Source of the DNA: Daphnia pulex
Lineage: Eukaryota > Arthropoda > Branchiopoda > Diplostraca > Daphniidae
Direction: 5' to 3'
Assembly (NCBI RefSeq): GCF_021134715.1
Contig: NC_060026.1
Coordinates: 3,906,001 to 3,970,000 of the forward strand
DNA: 64,000 nt
Both the position numbers and the translations under genes were made by a program. The notes beneath the pieces were generated by a model, which was given only the letters and a program-made list of their open reading frames with translations, had not been told where the DNA came from and did not search any database. How positions within the stretch are numbered: the first letter of the stretch is position 1; every line of letters begins with the position of its first letter. Below are positions 37,154 through 48,492 of the stretch, piece after piece.

Positions 37154-37525
37154 CTACTTGGTGCTGGTGTACTTGGTGACTGCCTTGGTGCCTTCAGACA
37201 CGGCGTGCTTGGCCAACTCACCGGGCAAGAGCAGACGGACGGCCGTCTGGATTTCCCGGCTGGTGATGGTCGAACGCTTGTTGTAGTGGGCAAGACGGGA
37301 CGACTCTCCAGCGATGCGCTCGAAAATGTCGTTGACGAAGCTGTTCATGATGGTCATGGCTTTGGAGGAGATGCCAGTGTCGGGGTGGACCTGCTTCAAG
37401 ACTTTGTAGATGTAAATGGCGTAGCTCTCCTTCCTCTTGCGCTTCTTCTTCTTGTCGCCCTTGGCGATGTTCTTCTGGGCCTTGCCGGCCTTCTTCGCTG
37501 CTTTACCGCTAACCTTGGGGGGCAT
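37154..37525 (-). CDS. H2B: Histone H2B (left arm)
   Basis: Complete 123-residue H2[21 protein letters not shown], basic KKKKRKRKE, histone fold with [20 protein letters not shown], and C-terminus AVTKYTSTK. The lysine in AVTK is the conserved ubiquitination site, equivalent to K120 of human H2B. It forms H2A-H2B dimers of the nucleosome. The ATG at 37523-37525 gives the family's N-terminus; the open frame extends 12 codons further upstream without homology. It is divergent from H2A across a 417-base promoter. The intact counterpart of the altered right-arm gene. Confidence 0.97.
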   Translation of the reverse strand: MPPKVSGKAAKKAGKAQKNIAKGDKKKKRKRKESYAIYIYKVLKQVHPDTGISSKAMTIMNSFVNDIFERIAGESSRLAHYNKRSTITSREIQTAVRLLLPGELAKHAVSEGTKAVTKYTSTK

Positions 37526-37942
37526 TCTGAGACTTGGAGTAAATCTGAGATTACTAGGCAAATACCAGTGACGGTTGTTAGTCTGGCGAGGGTATTTATT
37601 TCATATCTTGTTCACCCTCTTTACCTGACAGAAGCAAATTCTTCCGACCCGAGGACCAATAGGGTGGGACCCCAGCAGTGGGACCCAGCAGTGGGACAGA
37701 TGTTCCGTGTTCCAGCGCAGAAGGAGGAGGAGCTTCTGGTAGTTAACACAATCTTCCTTGTGTTACACGAAATAATGGCGGGAATATGTTTTACAGCTGC
37801 CCTTCCGATTGGTTTAAAATGGTCTCACTGTGTTCACCATCAATCCGATCCTGGTGAGTATATAAGCCTCAACATCTTTTTCAAACTTTATCATTTCGTT
37901 CCTTGATTTTAGGAACCGCGTTCACTTACTCTACATCTCAAC
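37526..37942. promoter_or_regulatory. Divergent H2B-H2A promoter (left)
   Basis: TATATAAG (37859-37866) lies 77 bases before the H2A start, and AATAAATA (near 37593-37600, minus) is a weak TATA for H2B. Inverted and direct CCAAT boxes occur near 37655 and 37806. A short direct duplication CAGCAGTGGGACC near 37671-37697 is single in the right arm. Confidence 0.75.
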
Positions 37943-38323
37943 ATGTCTGGCCGTGGCAAAGGAGGCAAAGTCAAGGGAAAGTCAAAGACCCGTTCCAGCA
38001 GGGCCGGACTTCAATTCCCCGTCGGTCGTATCCACCGAATGCTCCGCAAAGGATCGTATGCTGAGCGCGTCGGTGCCGGTGCCCCCGTCTACTTGGCTGC
38101 CGTCATGGAGTACTTGGCCGCTGAGGTCCTCGAGTTAGCCGGTAACGCCGCCCGTGACAACAAGAAGACCCGCATCATCCCTCGTCACTTGCAATTGGCC
38201 ATCCGCAACGACGAAGAGTTGAACAAACTTCTCTCCGGTGTCACCATCGCTCAGGGTGGTGTCTTGCCCAACATCCAGGCCGTTCTCTTGCCCAAGAAGA
38301 CCGACAAACCCGCCAAGGCTTAA
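37943..38323 (+). CDS. H2A: Histone H2A (left arm)
   Basis: Complete 126-residue replicative H2[21 protein letters not shown], acidic-patch region NDEELNKLL, and C-terminus [12 protein letters not shown]. It lacks the SQ(E/D)Phi tail of H2A.X and the features of H2A.Z. It pairs with H2B. Intronless, with its hairpin 23 bases after the stop. The right-arm gene encodes the same protein. Confidence 0.97.
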   Translation: MSGRGKGGKVKGKSKTRSSRAGLQFPVGRIHRMLRKGSYAERVGAGAPVYLAAVMEYLAAEVLELAGNAARDNKKTRIIPRHLQLAIRNDEELNKLLSGVTIAQGGVLPNIQAVLLPKKTDKPAKA

Positions 38324-38346
38324 ACTTCTCCCGTCCTTAAATAAAC

Positions 38347-38362
38347 GGCCCTTTTCAGGGCC
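38347..38362 (+). terminator. Histone 3' stem-loop of H2A (left)
   Basis: GGCCCTTTTCAGGGCC, followed by ACCAATTT and a purine-rich AAAAAAGAA. Confidence 0.95.
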
Positions 38363-39401
38363 ACCAATTTATTTTGAAAAAAGAATTTGCTTAGTGCTAC
38401 ATTTCGTACATATCAATTAGGTTTTGGCAATGATTACTTGCGCAAATTTTCTGATTTATCGCAAGGTGGCACTCTTGAATTGTTTTGATTCAACCTAAAT
38501 TGTCTGCTGGTATTTCGTTTGTCCAACTGTGAGAGAAAAACATTTCTTATGATATTTCGATGAAATGGATGTATTTTACATGTTATTTTCGTATAAATTC
38601 ATTTTTTTTCTTTTCTGTTCTTTTTAACTCTTCTCTTTTTTTCTGATCCACCTTGTTCAAATTCATGCAACCTTGCCCACTCCCCCTCAACTCCAGTCCA
38701 AAATATTCAAAATGGTCGCCGCCTGGATTGCTGGTGGAAGCGATTCTCATGATAATTCTTATCTCAGTGATTCGGTAATTGTTACATTTTTCGTGGATTG
38801 TTCTATGATAGCACTATTAGAGTATCTGTCTGTCTGGTATTTCATTTTTACCATAACACTTTGCGACCAACTTGAAAAAGAAATTGGATGGCTGTAAAGT
38901 GTAAAGAAGAGTTTACTTCATATGAGATATTTTTGGTCTTTATTCTTAAAGTTGGGTTAGTTAAACTTTAAATTGTTTAATAGATGACACACTATTTAGA
39001 TTCTCATTTCATTCTTGACCTAATATTTTCAGGTAATATCTTCAACTTAAGGTTTCGTGTGTCATGGGTGCTTGTGACAATAAAGATGAAATTGTCCAAT
39101 TCAAGCTTGTGTCTTACAAAACTAAGAAAATTCTATTTGCAAGGTAGTTGTTTTGATTAACATTTATTTTTATTAGTGTGATATTTAAGATGGTAATGCA
39201 TAATTAGGTAGAAAACCTTTCTGACAAAACATGGTTTTCCAGTTGTTGCTGAATGGATTGTTTTCGGGTTAGTTCCCATGTCTAAAGACAAATCCTAGCC
39301 CACAACTCACCAAGAGGATACTTTCGACATATTTATGTCGATACTTTGTATGCAGAGGTACTGTGCAATGTTTATTAATTATTTTTCAATTACCATTGTA
39401 G
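38363..39401. other. Spacer with one exon-like start (left)
   Basis: Mostly featureless AT-rich DNA. At 38712 an ATG opens MVAAWIAGGSDSHDNSY and the frame reaches a GTAATTG donor near 38774, so a small first exon is possible, but no partner exon is identified. The mirror copy is at 48493-49531. Confidence 0.3.
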
Positions 39402-39777
39402 AGTTGAACCTACAGACGGGCCGGCCAGTTTGCATGTTCTTCACGCTTGAAGGGAACATATCGTGTAAAACTGTAAATGCGGTGTTGTAGAGGTTGGGTG
39501 AGAATGAAACGTGTTGCATCATTATCAAGCAGGTATTCAATAGCCATTTGGTATTCATTTTGATATTGGTTTTTGTAGACCCATCCCCAGCAACGTCAAC
39601 CTAAAGAAGGAAAGGCCAGTTTGCATTTCCTTCACGCTCGAAGGTCACGGAGATCTTAAAGTAAAACGTGTCATGCGACGGGGGAGAGGTTGGGTGAGGA
39701 CGACACGTGTTGCATCATTATCAAGCAGGTACAATAGCCGTAAGGCTTAAGAGAGGGGTCAGGGTGAGAAAAAGTCG

Positions 39778-39813
39778 TATAAAAGGAGAGAGAAAAGGCG
39801 TCGGAAATCAGTC
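39778..39813 (+). promoter_or_regulatory. Core promoter of repeat-protein remnant a
   Basis: TATAAAA at 39778-39784 and an arthropod initiator-like TCAGTC at 39808-39813. A diverged copy (TTTAAAA 40332-40338, TCAGTT 40362-40367) precedes remnant b. Confidence 0.6.
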
Positions 39814-39873
39814 GAGTGAGCATCTCCGACACGGCAAGAACTGCTGTGCACTATTTGTCACTAAATCGCAATC

Positions 39874-40065
39874 ATGAGTAAATATTCTGTTACTTGTGTT
39901 TTTGTATTAATTTCTATTGTTTTTTGTCAGTTATTATTGCATATTAATGTTCAAATTATTTATTGTCTAGTCAATTATGGCGTTGTGCTGCTGTTTGTTG
40001 TTGTACACCACCACCAAGACTACAATTTATGCTGCCCGAGCTGCATCACCAAAGAGCCCTAGTAC
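39874..40065 (+). pseudogene. Repeat-protein gene remnant a (left)
   Basis: Downstream of a good TATA/initiator pair. It shares with remnant b the block after CTAG that encodes NYGVVLL and VVV, a signal-peptide-like core, then breaks down after CACCACCACCAAGACTACAA, where threonine-rich repeats would be expected. It is broken: too short, and the signal and repeat parts are in different frames. Confidence 0.4.
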
Positions 40066-40453
40066 TACATCGTGATTCCATTTTTTTAAAGCAAAATCCA
40101 TTGGGTTTTAATTTTGATATTGTTTTTTGCAGACCCATCCCCAGCAACGTCAACCTGCAGAAGGAAAGGCCAGTTTGTATGTCGTTCACTTTCAAAGGTC
40201 ACGGAGATCATTACGTAAAACTGTCAATGCGGTGGTGTAGAGGTTGGGTGAGAACGGGAAGCGTTTGCCTCATTTTCAAGCAGGTAAATAGCCGCAAGGC
40301 TTAAGAGAGGGGTCAGGGTGAGAAAAAGTAGTTTAAAAGGAGAGAGAAAAGGCCAAAAAAATCAGTTGAGTGAGCATCTCTGACACGGCAACAACTGCTG
40401 TACACTATTTGTCACCAACTGCATTCTCGAACGTAATACCAGTTCGCAACCAA

Positions 40454-41057
40454 ATGGTAAATTTTATTATGTTTTTACATAGTTTTGTATCATTTTTCAC
40501 TTTATTATTTTTTCTCTTTGTTAATATGTCGGTTATTTTTGAAAATTAATGTTCAAATTATGTACCGTCTAGTTAACTATGGCGTCGTGCTGCTGTTGGT
40601 TGTTGTATCCTTGATGGTTGGGTCGACCACTGGTGTACCGATGTTTCGTGGGTATGGTTGATACCAAACCGCAACGCCGCCGTCTAACACAACAACAACG
40701 TGCGCAACAACCGCATACTTCACTACCAAGGCCGCTGAGTATTACACCACAACCTGTGATGTCCCGAACTACTTCACCGAAGCCTCAAAGTATAATTCTG
40801 CCTCGAGTTACACCACCAAGGCAGCGGAGTACTACACCACCAAGGCAGCGGAGTACTACAACCACCAAGGCAGCGGAGTACTACACCACCAAGGCAGCGG
40901 AGTACTACACCACCAAGGCAGCGGAGTACTACACCACCAAGGCAGCGGAGTACTACACCACCAAGGCAGCGGAGTACTACACCACCAAGGCAGCGGAGTA
41001 CTACACCACCAAGGCAGCGGAGACACCACAAACTACGATTCCGCAATTTTCTACATG
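40454..41057 (+). pseudogene. TTKAAEYY repeat-protein gene remnant b (left)
   Basis: A leader region (NYGVVLLLVVVSLMVGSTTG, read after the AG at 40571-40572) leads into GVPMFRGYG. A TGA interrupts, then the same frame reads AAYFTTKAAEYYTTT-type repeats. This Thr/Lys/Ala/Tyr repeat is typical, to my knowledge, of a large Daphnia family of secreted cuticle- or mucin-like proteins. A one-base insertion in the third 24-base unit (TACTACAACCACC) changes the frame again. Both breaks are shared with the right arm, so the gene was broken before the arms were last homogenised. Confidence 0.55.
40812..41022 (+). repeat. 24-base minisatellite, 9 units (left)
   Basis: ACCACCAAGGCAGCGGAGTA plus CTAC repeated, with one extra A before the third unit and a shortened last unit. 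It encodes TTKAAEYY in one frame. The right arm has 8 units. Confidence 0.95.
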
Positions 41058-41645
41058 AAAATTTCTAAATACTCGAGCCGAAATTTCTGTCAGGTTATTT
41101 ATATTTGTCGGTTATTTTATGATCATTGGTCACTGGAAATTAATTATTGATCTTAAAAGAGAAAATTAAAGTTTTAATACGGGTAATTCTTTTGTAATAC
41201 TTTTGTTAGTAACTTCAAGTTTGTCAACTTTGCGTCAGTTGTCTATTGGTGTTGGATTTCTTCAAGACCGGTATGCTGAATTGTGAATTGTTTATTTTAT
41301 GGTTTAGAGGTGACTACTGCCTTATTCATATGGACATGTTCTTGTGGTTCGACGATGATATTTCAAGGATTAGTTACGAAAGACACTTGTAACTGTAGAT
41401 TTTATCATCTTATAAGTAATGGGGAAGTGACTGACCTTTGTAAAAATGAAAGACTTTGAAATTGAGAGAAATATATTGATACAATTCATAAACAAAACTT
41501 GGTATAAATTAGAAACAATGTACAAAAAACTTATAAAAAGAATTGTGTTATATTGTCCCACCTCCTCCCACAATTCCTCCACAATTTATAGTCAGATACA
41601 TACATACACATATACACGATACACATATACATACACTTAAGTTAA
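41058..41645. other. Spacer (left)
   Basis: No gene seen. TATACACATA-type short repeats at 41600-41636 adjoin the next element. Confidence 0.5.
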
Positions 41646-41913
41646 CCCATTAACTGCCACGCCATACAACCCGTAAGTTACTCTCTACTAATCTACGCGC
41701 CACGTCTGAAGGATCCATGACCAAGTGGGACTTTCCATTGCTGACAAGTCCGTGCTGAAAAGGGGGAACTATGGTGAATTGCCTAAAACAGGCGCCTTGC
41801 GGCAAATTTTGGGCTTGGCGACTCTCCGACCCCGCGGCTTGTAAACCACGAGACCAAACAGCGTGGCCCGTGCTAAGGAACTAGGGGAAAACAAAGGCGT
41901 GGCAGACAACGGG
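41646..41913. mobile_element. piggyBac-like MITE (left)
   Basis: TTAA flanks both sides (41642-41645, 41914-41917). The ends start CCC and finish GGG with inverted repeats CCCATTAACTGCCACGCC and GGCGTGGCAGACAACGGG (three mismatches). TTAA target plus CCC..GGG ends is the piggyBac hallmark. 268 bases, no transposase. Confidence 0.75.
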
Positions 41914-42195
41914 TTAACTAACACTAACACAAACATATTACCAACAACAAATGATGATCCACGCTGACATTTTGGAGATACCAGCGACGTTTTAGTGTCC
42001 ATCTTCTCGACGTTTCCTCTCATTACCTGAATAGAATAAAGAGAAAACAATTCTTATTAAGTGACATGCCAATTAAAGTAACATAATAGTCACATAATAC
42101 ATATAGGCTCATTGTTCTGGTTTTTTGCTCGAAACTTTAAAGGCGCGCTTTAAATTGCTTAAAATCTACCTAACAATATTGAGAACTGTTCACAG

Positions 42196-42581
42196 AACAA
42201 AGCTCACATGCTAGTCTTCAAAAAAAATTCCGGAAGTAGACCGGAAGTAACCACAGCGCCTCAACCATTGAGCTGTCGTCAAATTAAACCACATATTCGT
42301 GATCTCCATGAAATTTGGGGTCGATTAGATGTGATTTAAACGAAATCCAAAATTTGGCCAAAATCGAGAATTTTCCTGAACTGTTCAGGAAAATTTTCGA
42401 AACCGGAAGTACGCGTACGTAAAAAAGATAACATGAACTTTACCACAAATTTGACGAGGATTACGAATATGTGGTTCTTTTGCTCCTCGAATGAATATTT
42501 ACTGAACTACTGACTGAAATGAGCAAACCGGAAGTAGAAAAAAAAGAGCAATTATCGAAAATTTTACAAGTGAGCTTTGTT
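42196..42581. mobile_element. 386-base MITE with internal palindrome (left)
   Basis: Perfect 12-base inverted ends AACAAAGCTCAC/GTGAGCTTTGTT are flanked by ACAG on both sides (42192-42195 and 42582-42585). Inside, AATTTTCCTGAAC/TTCAGGAAAATT forms a tight hairpin near 42370-42397, and CCGGAAGTA recurs in each half. Class uncertain. Confidence 0.65.
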
Positions 42582-43744
42582 ACAGGAATAGCAATCGTCA
42601 GTTATTACTTAATATTTCAACAAAATAACTGCCAATAAATGTTTAAATAGACGTGCAAAGTAACTGAAAATGACTGTTATGACAGCTGCAAATTATCAAA
42701 AAGCCATCTAGCGTTAGAAAAAGAAACGTCCAAGTAAAACTTCGTTGGCGCGTAAGAAGGGTCTGATTTTGAAAACTATTACACAGACAGAGTCTAACGC
42801 AACTAGACTATTAGTAGATAACCTACGAAAATAAGTCAATTGTTGGGTACCTGGGCCTAATCCCTTGGTGAGTGACTGCAGGTGCGTAACAGCGGACGGA
42901 AGCGATCACTGAAGTGGTCCAGAAACTCGCCAGTGAAGTAAAACAAATTGTGTTTAGAAGCAGTAAAGTTAGATGAGCGTGCGTCGCGAAGATAACGATG
43001 GACGTTGACGTGGAAGTCCCTCTTCCGTCATGGACAAAGGTCAGCATTGGCACAAGAATCTCCGGGCCAGGACCACACGATTCCATAAAGAAACTGTGTG
43101 CTCTGTAAAATAAAATGTTTTACATTAATAAAAATACAACAAAGAATAAAGCATATCAATCTTTACCTTTTCTAAGAAGCACACTTCAATTATCATGATG
43201 AAAAAACCGTAAAAATGGAAATAACAGGAACAAACAGTCTTACTCCTCATGTATAGATAAATTTCCTGATGCTAAGGAAAGTGTCATAATGTATTACAGT
43301 AGCATGGTGATAGGTGTTTCACTTCACACTCTTCATGTCACTGAAACTCTAAGTGGAAATGGGACAAGGAAATTCTCTACGTTATTTTCAAATTTACACA
43401 AATTTACCTGTGACAAATAAAACTTTACCTATCTCTTAGCTGGGTTGCCTTCTAAACACAAATAAAAACAGCCATAACAACAAACATGCTATTGCAGGGT
43501 ACTCCATAAAAATTCCGAGATTCAGAAAAGATCCTATGGTTCAATAATACCTATGTTACATGAAAATCTGAATTGTAATGGACTGATAGTAGTAATGGGA
43601 AAATACCTTAACTCGGCAAATTTGTATTCCACTATATGTGAGCTTGAAACATGAGTTTTAGGTTTTGACATCATTATGGGTCTATTGGATGGAAATTGAC
43701 TGAGCGCTAAGTCAACTTGTTGGAATGACTGACAGTATGCATCT
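42582..43744. other. Spacer with a coding-like remnant (left)
   Basis: On the minus strand, 43096-42850 (after TTTTACAG) reads GPEILVPMLTFVHDGRG and, one frame over, NVHRYLRDARSSNFTA followed by LFYFTGEFLDHFSDRF. This looks like a degenerate exon of a gene I do not recognise. The rest is featureless. Confidence 0.3.
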
Positions 43745-44170
43745 AAAATTTGAAGAAATAAGTTGGTACAGTATAAAAATTATAAAATTAGGTCAAGATA
43801 AACCTACATAAGATATGAAGTTAAATTCGGTACTTGAAATCACAGGAATTTAAGTATAAATTAGCAACCAACTATTTCGCCCAACCTCGTTTCACGATGT
43901 AACAACAAGGACGACACTAGCGACATCTGGTAATAAGTTTTGAATCCTAAATTCCTAAAGCGACAACTTAAGATTCAAAACTTATTACCAGATGTCGCTA
44001 GTGTCTCCCATGTTGTTGGTGAAACGAGGCGAAATGAGCGAAACAAGTTGTTGCTAATTTATACTTATATTCCTGTGATTTCAATTACCAAATTGAACTT
44101 CGTAACATATGTAGGTTTATCTTACATAGTTTCCTTATTTTTATTCTGTATCATTTTATTTCTTCAAATA
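43745..44170. repeat. Diverged core and spacer of the palindrome
   Basis: The 25-base non-palindromic spacer is 43947-43971. Immediately outside, GATTCAAAACTTATTACCAG is perfectly mirrored for 35 bases. Then the two sides (out to about 43745 and 44170) differ by many substitutions and indels, in contrast to the near-identity farther out. Confidence 0.85.
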
Positions 44171-45335
44171 TTAGATGCATACTGTCAGTCATTCCAACAA
44201 GTTGACTTAGCGCTCAGTCAATTTCCATCCAATAGACCCATAATGGTGTCAAAACCTAAAACTCATGTTTCAAGCTCACATATAGTGGAATACAAATTTG
44301 CCGAGTTAAGGTATTTTCCCATTACTACTATCAGTCCATTACAATTCAGATTTTCATGTAACATTGGTATTATTGAACCATAGGATCTTTTCTGAATCTC
44401 GGAATTTTTATGGAGTACCCTGCAATAGCATGTTTGTTGTTATGGCTGTTTTTATTTGTGTTTAGAAGGCAACCCAGCTAAGAGATAGGTAAAGTTTTAT
44501 TTGTCACAGGTAAATTTGTGTAAATTTGAAAATAACGTAGAGAATTTCCTTGTCCCATTTCCACTTAGAGTTTCAGTGACATGAAGAGTGTGAAGTGAAA
44601 CACCTATCACCATGCTACTGTAATACATTATGACACTTTCCTTAGCATCAGGAAATTTATCTATACATGAGGAGTAAGACTGTTTGTTCCTGTTATTTCC
44701 ATTTTTACGGTTTTTTCATCATGATAATTGAAGTGTGCTTCTTAGAAAAGGTAAAGATTGATATGCTTTATTCTTTGTTGTATTTTTATTAATGTAAAAC
44801 ATTTTATTTTACAGAGCACACAGTTTCTTTATGGAATCGTGTGGTCCTGGCCCGGAGATTCTTGTGCCAATGCTGACCTTTGTCCATGACGGAAGAGGGA
44901 CTTCCACGTCAACGTCCATCGTTATCTTCGCGACGCACGCTCATCTAACTTTACTGCTTCTAAACACAATTTGTTTTACTTCACTGGCGAGTTTCTGGAC
45001 CACTTCAGTGATCGCTTCCGTCCGCTGTTACGCACCTGCAGTCACTCACCAAGGGATTAGGCCCAGGTACCCAACAATTGACTTATTTTCGTAGGTTATC
45101 TACTAATAGTCTAGTTGCGTTAGACTCTGTCTGTGTAATAGTTTTCAAAATCAGACCCTTCTTACGCGCCAACGAAGTTTTACTTGGACGTTTCTTTTTC
45201 TAACGCTAGATGGCTTTTTGATAATTTGCAGCTGTCATAACAGTCATTTTCAGTTACTTTGCACGTCTATTTAAACATTTATTGGCAGTTATTTTGTTGA
45301 AATATTAAGTAATAACTGACGATTGCTATTCCTGT

Positions 45336-45721
45336 AACAAAGCTCACTTGTAAAATTTTCGATAATTGCTCTTTTTTTTCTACTTCCGGTTTGCTCATTT
45401 CAGTCAGTAGTTCAGTAAATATTCATTCGAGGAGCAAAAGAACCACATATTCGTAATCCTCGTCAAATTTGTGGTAAAGTTCATGTTATCTTTTTTACGT
45501 ACGCGTACTTCCGGTTTCGAAAATTTTCCTGAACAGTTCAGGAAAATTCTCGATTTTGGCCAAATTTTGGATTTCGTTTAAATCACATCTAATCGACCCC
45601 AAATTTCATGGAGATCACGAATATGTGGTTTAATTTGACGACAGCTCAATGGTTGAGGCGCTGTGGTTACTTCCGGTCTACTTCCGGAATTTTTTTTGAA
45701 GACTAGCATGTGAGCTTTGTT
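45336..45721. mobile_element. 386-base MITE with internal palindrome (right)
   Basis: Mirror copy of 42196-42581 with the same 12-base ends and hairpin. Confidence 0.65.
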
Positions 45722-46004
45722 CTGTGAACAGTTCTCAATATTGTTAGGTAGATTTTAAGCAATTTAAAGCGCGCCTTTAAAGTTTCGAGCAAAAAAACCA
45801 GAACAATGAGCCTATATGTATTATGTGACTATTATGTTACTTTAATTGGCATGTCACTTAATAAGAATTGTTTTCTCTTTATTCTATTCAGGTAATGAGA
45901 GGAAACGTCGAGAAGATGGACACTAAAACGTCGCTGGTATCTCCAAAATGTCAGCGTGGATCATCATTTGTTGTTGGTAATATGTTTGTGTTAGTGTTAG
46001 TTAA

Positions 46005-46272
46005 CCCGTTGTCTGCCACGCCTTTGTTTTCCCCTAGTTCCTTAGCACGGGCCACGCTGTTTGGTCTCGTGGTTTACAAGCCGCGGGGTCGGAGAGTCGC
46101 CAAGCCCAAAATTTGCCGCAAGGCGCCTGTTTTAGGCAATTCACCATAGTTCCCCCTTTTCAGCACGGACTTGTCAGCAATGGAAAGTCCCACTTGGTCA
46201 TGGATCCTTCAGACGTGGCGCGTAGATTAGTAGAGAGTAACTTACGGGTTGTATGGCGTGGCAGTTAATGGG
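46005..46272. mobile_element. piggyBac-like MITE (right)
   Basis: Mirror copy of 41646-41913, with TTAA at 46001-46004 and 46273-46276. Confidence 0.75.
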
Positions 46273-46859
46273 TTAACTTAAGTGTATGTATATGTGTATC
46301 GTGTATATGTGTATGTATGTATCTGACTATAAATTGTGGAGGAATTGTGGGAGGAGGTGGGACAATATAACACAATTCTTTTTATAAGTTTTTTGTACAT
46401 TGTTTCTAATTTATACCAAGTTTTGTTTATGAATTGTATCAATATATTTCTCTCAATTTCAAAGTCTTTCATTTTTACAAAGGTCAGTCACTTCCCCATT
46501 ACTTATAAGATGATAAAATCTACAGTTACAAGTGTCTTTCGTAACTAATCCTTGAAATATCATCGTCGAACCACAAGAACATGTCCATATGAATAAGGCA
46601 GTAGTCACCTCTAAACCATAAAATAAACAATTCACAATTCAGCATACCGGTCTTGAAGAAATCCAACACCAATAGACAACTGACGCAAAGTTGACAAACT
46701 TGAAGTTACTAACAAAAGTATTACAAAAGAATTACCCGTATTAAAACTTTAATTTTCTCTTTTAAGATCAATAATTAATTTCCAGTGACCAATGATCATA
46801 AAATAACCGACAAATATAAATAACCTGACAGAAATTTCGGCTCGAGTATTTAGAAATTT

Positions 46860-47464
46860 TCATGTAGAAAATTGCGGAATCGTAGTTTGTGGTGTCTCCG
46901 CTGCCTTGGTGGTGTAGTACTCCGCTGCCTTGGTGGTGTAGTACTCCGCTGCCTTGGTGGTGTAGTACTCCGCTGCCTTGGTGGTGTAGTACTCCGCTGC
47001 CTTGGTGGTGTAGTACTCCGCTGCCTTGGTGGTTGTAGTACTCCGCTGCCTTGGTGGTGTAGTACTCCGCTGCCTTGGTGGTGTAACTCGAGGCAGAATT
47101 ATACTTTGAGGCTTCGGTGAAGTAGTTCGGGACATCACAGGTTGTGGTGTAATACTCAGCGGCCTTGGTAGTGAAGTATGCGGTTGTTGCGCACGTTGTT
47201 GTTGTGTTAGACGGCGGCGTTGCGGTTTGGTATCAACCATACCCACGAAACATCGGTACACCAGTGGTCGACCCAACCATCAAGGATACAACAACCAACA
47301 GCAGCACGACGCCATAGTTAACTAGACGGTACATAATTTGAACATTAATTTTCAAAAATAACCGACATATTAACAAAGAGAAAAAATAATAAAGTGAAAA
47401 ATGATACAAAACTATGTAAAAACATAATAAAATTTACCATTTGGTTGCGAACTGGTATTACGTT
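46860..47464 (-). pseudogene. TTKAAEYY repeat-protein gene remnant b (right)
   Basis: Mirror of 40454-41057 with the same internal stop and the same one-base insertion in a repeat unit. The 24-base minisatellite (46896-47082) has 8 units, one fewer than in the left arm. Confidence 0.55.
46896..47082 (-). repeat. 24-base minisatellite, 8 units (right)
   Basis: The same unit as at 40812-41022, one unit shorter, with the odd-length unit conserved. Confidence 0.95.
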
Positions 47465-47610
47465 CGAGAATGCAGTTGGTGACAAATAGTGTACAGCAGT
47501 TGTTGCCGTGTCAGAGATGCTCACTCAACTGATTTTTTTGGCCTTTTCTCTCTCCTTTTAAACTACTTTTTCTCACCCTGACCCCTCTCTTAAGCCTTGC
47601 GGCTATTTAC

Positions 47611-48492
47611 CTGCTTGAAAATGAGGCAAACGCTTCCCGTTCTCACCCAACCTCTACACCACCGCATTGACAGTTTTACGTAATGATCTCCGTGACCTTT
47701 GAAAGTGAACGACATACAAACTGGCCTTTCCTTCTGCAGGTTGGCGTTGCTGGGGATGGGTCTGCAAAAAACAATATCAAAATTAAAACCCAATGGATTT
47801 TGCTTTAAAAAAATGGAATCACGATGTAGTACTAGGGCTCTTTGGTGATGCAGCTCGGGCAGCATAAATTGTAGTCTTGGTGGTGGTGTACAACAACAAA
47901 CAGCAGCACAACGCCATAATTGACTAGACAATAAATAATTTGAACATTAATATGCAATAATAACTGACAAAAAACAATAGAAATTAATACAAAAACACAA
48001 GTAACAGAATATTTACTCATGATTGCGATTTAGTGACAAATAGTGCACAGCAGTTCTTGCCGTGTCGGAGATGCTCACTCGACTGATTTCCGACGCCTTT
48101 TCTCTCTCCTTTTATACGACTTTTTCTCACCCTGACCCCTCTCTTAAGCCTTACGGCTATTGTACCTGCTTGATAATGATGCAACACGTGTCGTCCTCAC
48201 CCAACCTCTCCCCCGTCGCATGACACGTTTTACTTTAAGATCTCCGTGACCTTCGAGCGTGAAGGAAATGCAAACTGGCCTTTCCTTCTTTAGGTTGACG
48301 TTGCTGGGGATGGGTCTACAAAAACCAATATCAAAATGAATACCAAATGGCTATTGAATACCTGCTTGATAATGATGCAACACGTTTCATTCTCACCCAA
48401 CCTCTACAACACCGCATTTACAGTTTTACACGATATGTTCCCTTCAAGCGTGAAGAACATGCAAACTGGCCGGCCCGTCTGTAGGTTCAACT
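47611..48492 (-). repeat. Three copies of the exon-like cassette (right)
   Basis: Mirror of 39402-40283: copies at about 47611-47761, 48166-48315 and 48362-48492. One residue differs in copy 3 (NVNL becomes NANL). Confidence 0.5.
47829..48020 (-). pseudogene. Repeat-protein gene remnant a (right)
   Basis: Mirror of 39874-40065, including the upstream TATAAAA/TCAGTC promoter (near 48081-48116, minus). Confidence 0.4.

Larger units (their letters stand above)
39402..40283 (+). repeat. Three copies of a ~150-base exon-like cassette (left)
   Basis: The copies are 39402-39532, 39579-39728 and 40133-40283. Each is bounded by AG before and GT after (CAAGCAG|GT). Copies 2 and 3 are open for 50 codons in the same frame, sharing NVNL, KERPVC, SFT, GHGD and RGWVRT. 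Copy 1 is closed by a stop. The first-last splice context and amino-acid conservation suggest a duplicated exon of an unknown gene. Copies 2 and 3 each lie next to a TATA-containing promoter of the repeat-protein remnants. Confidence 0.5.

Noticed and set aside
40812-41022. CRISPR-like array
   Set aside because: The 24-base units are directly adjacent with no spacers; it is a coding minisatellite in a eukaryote.
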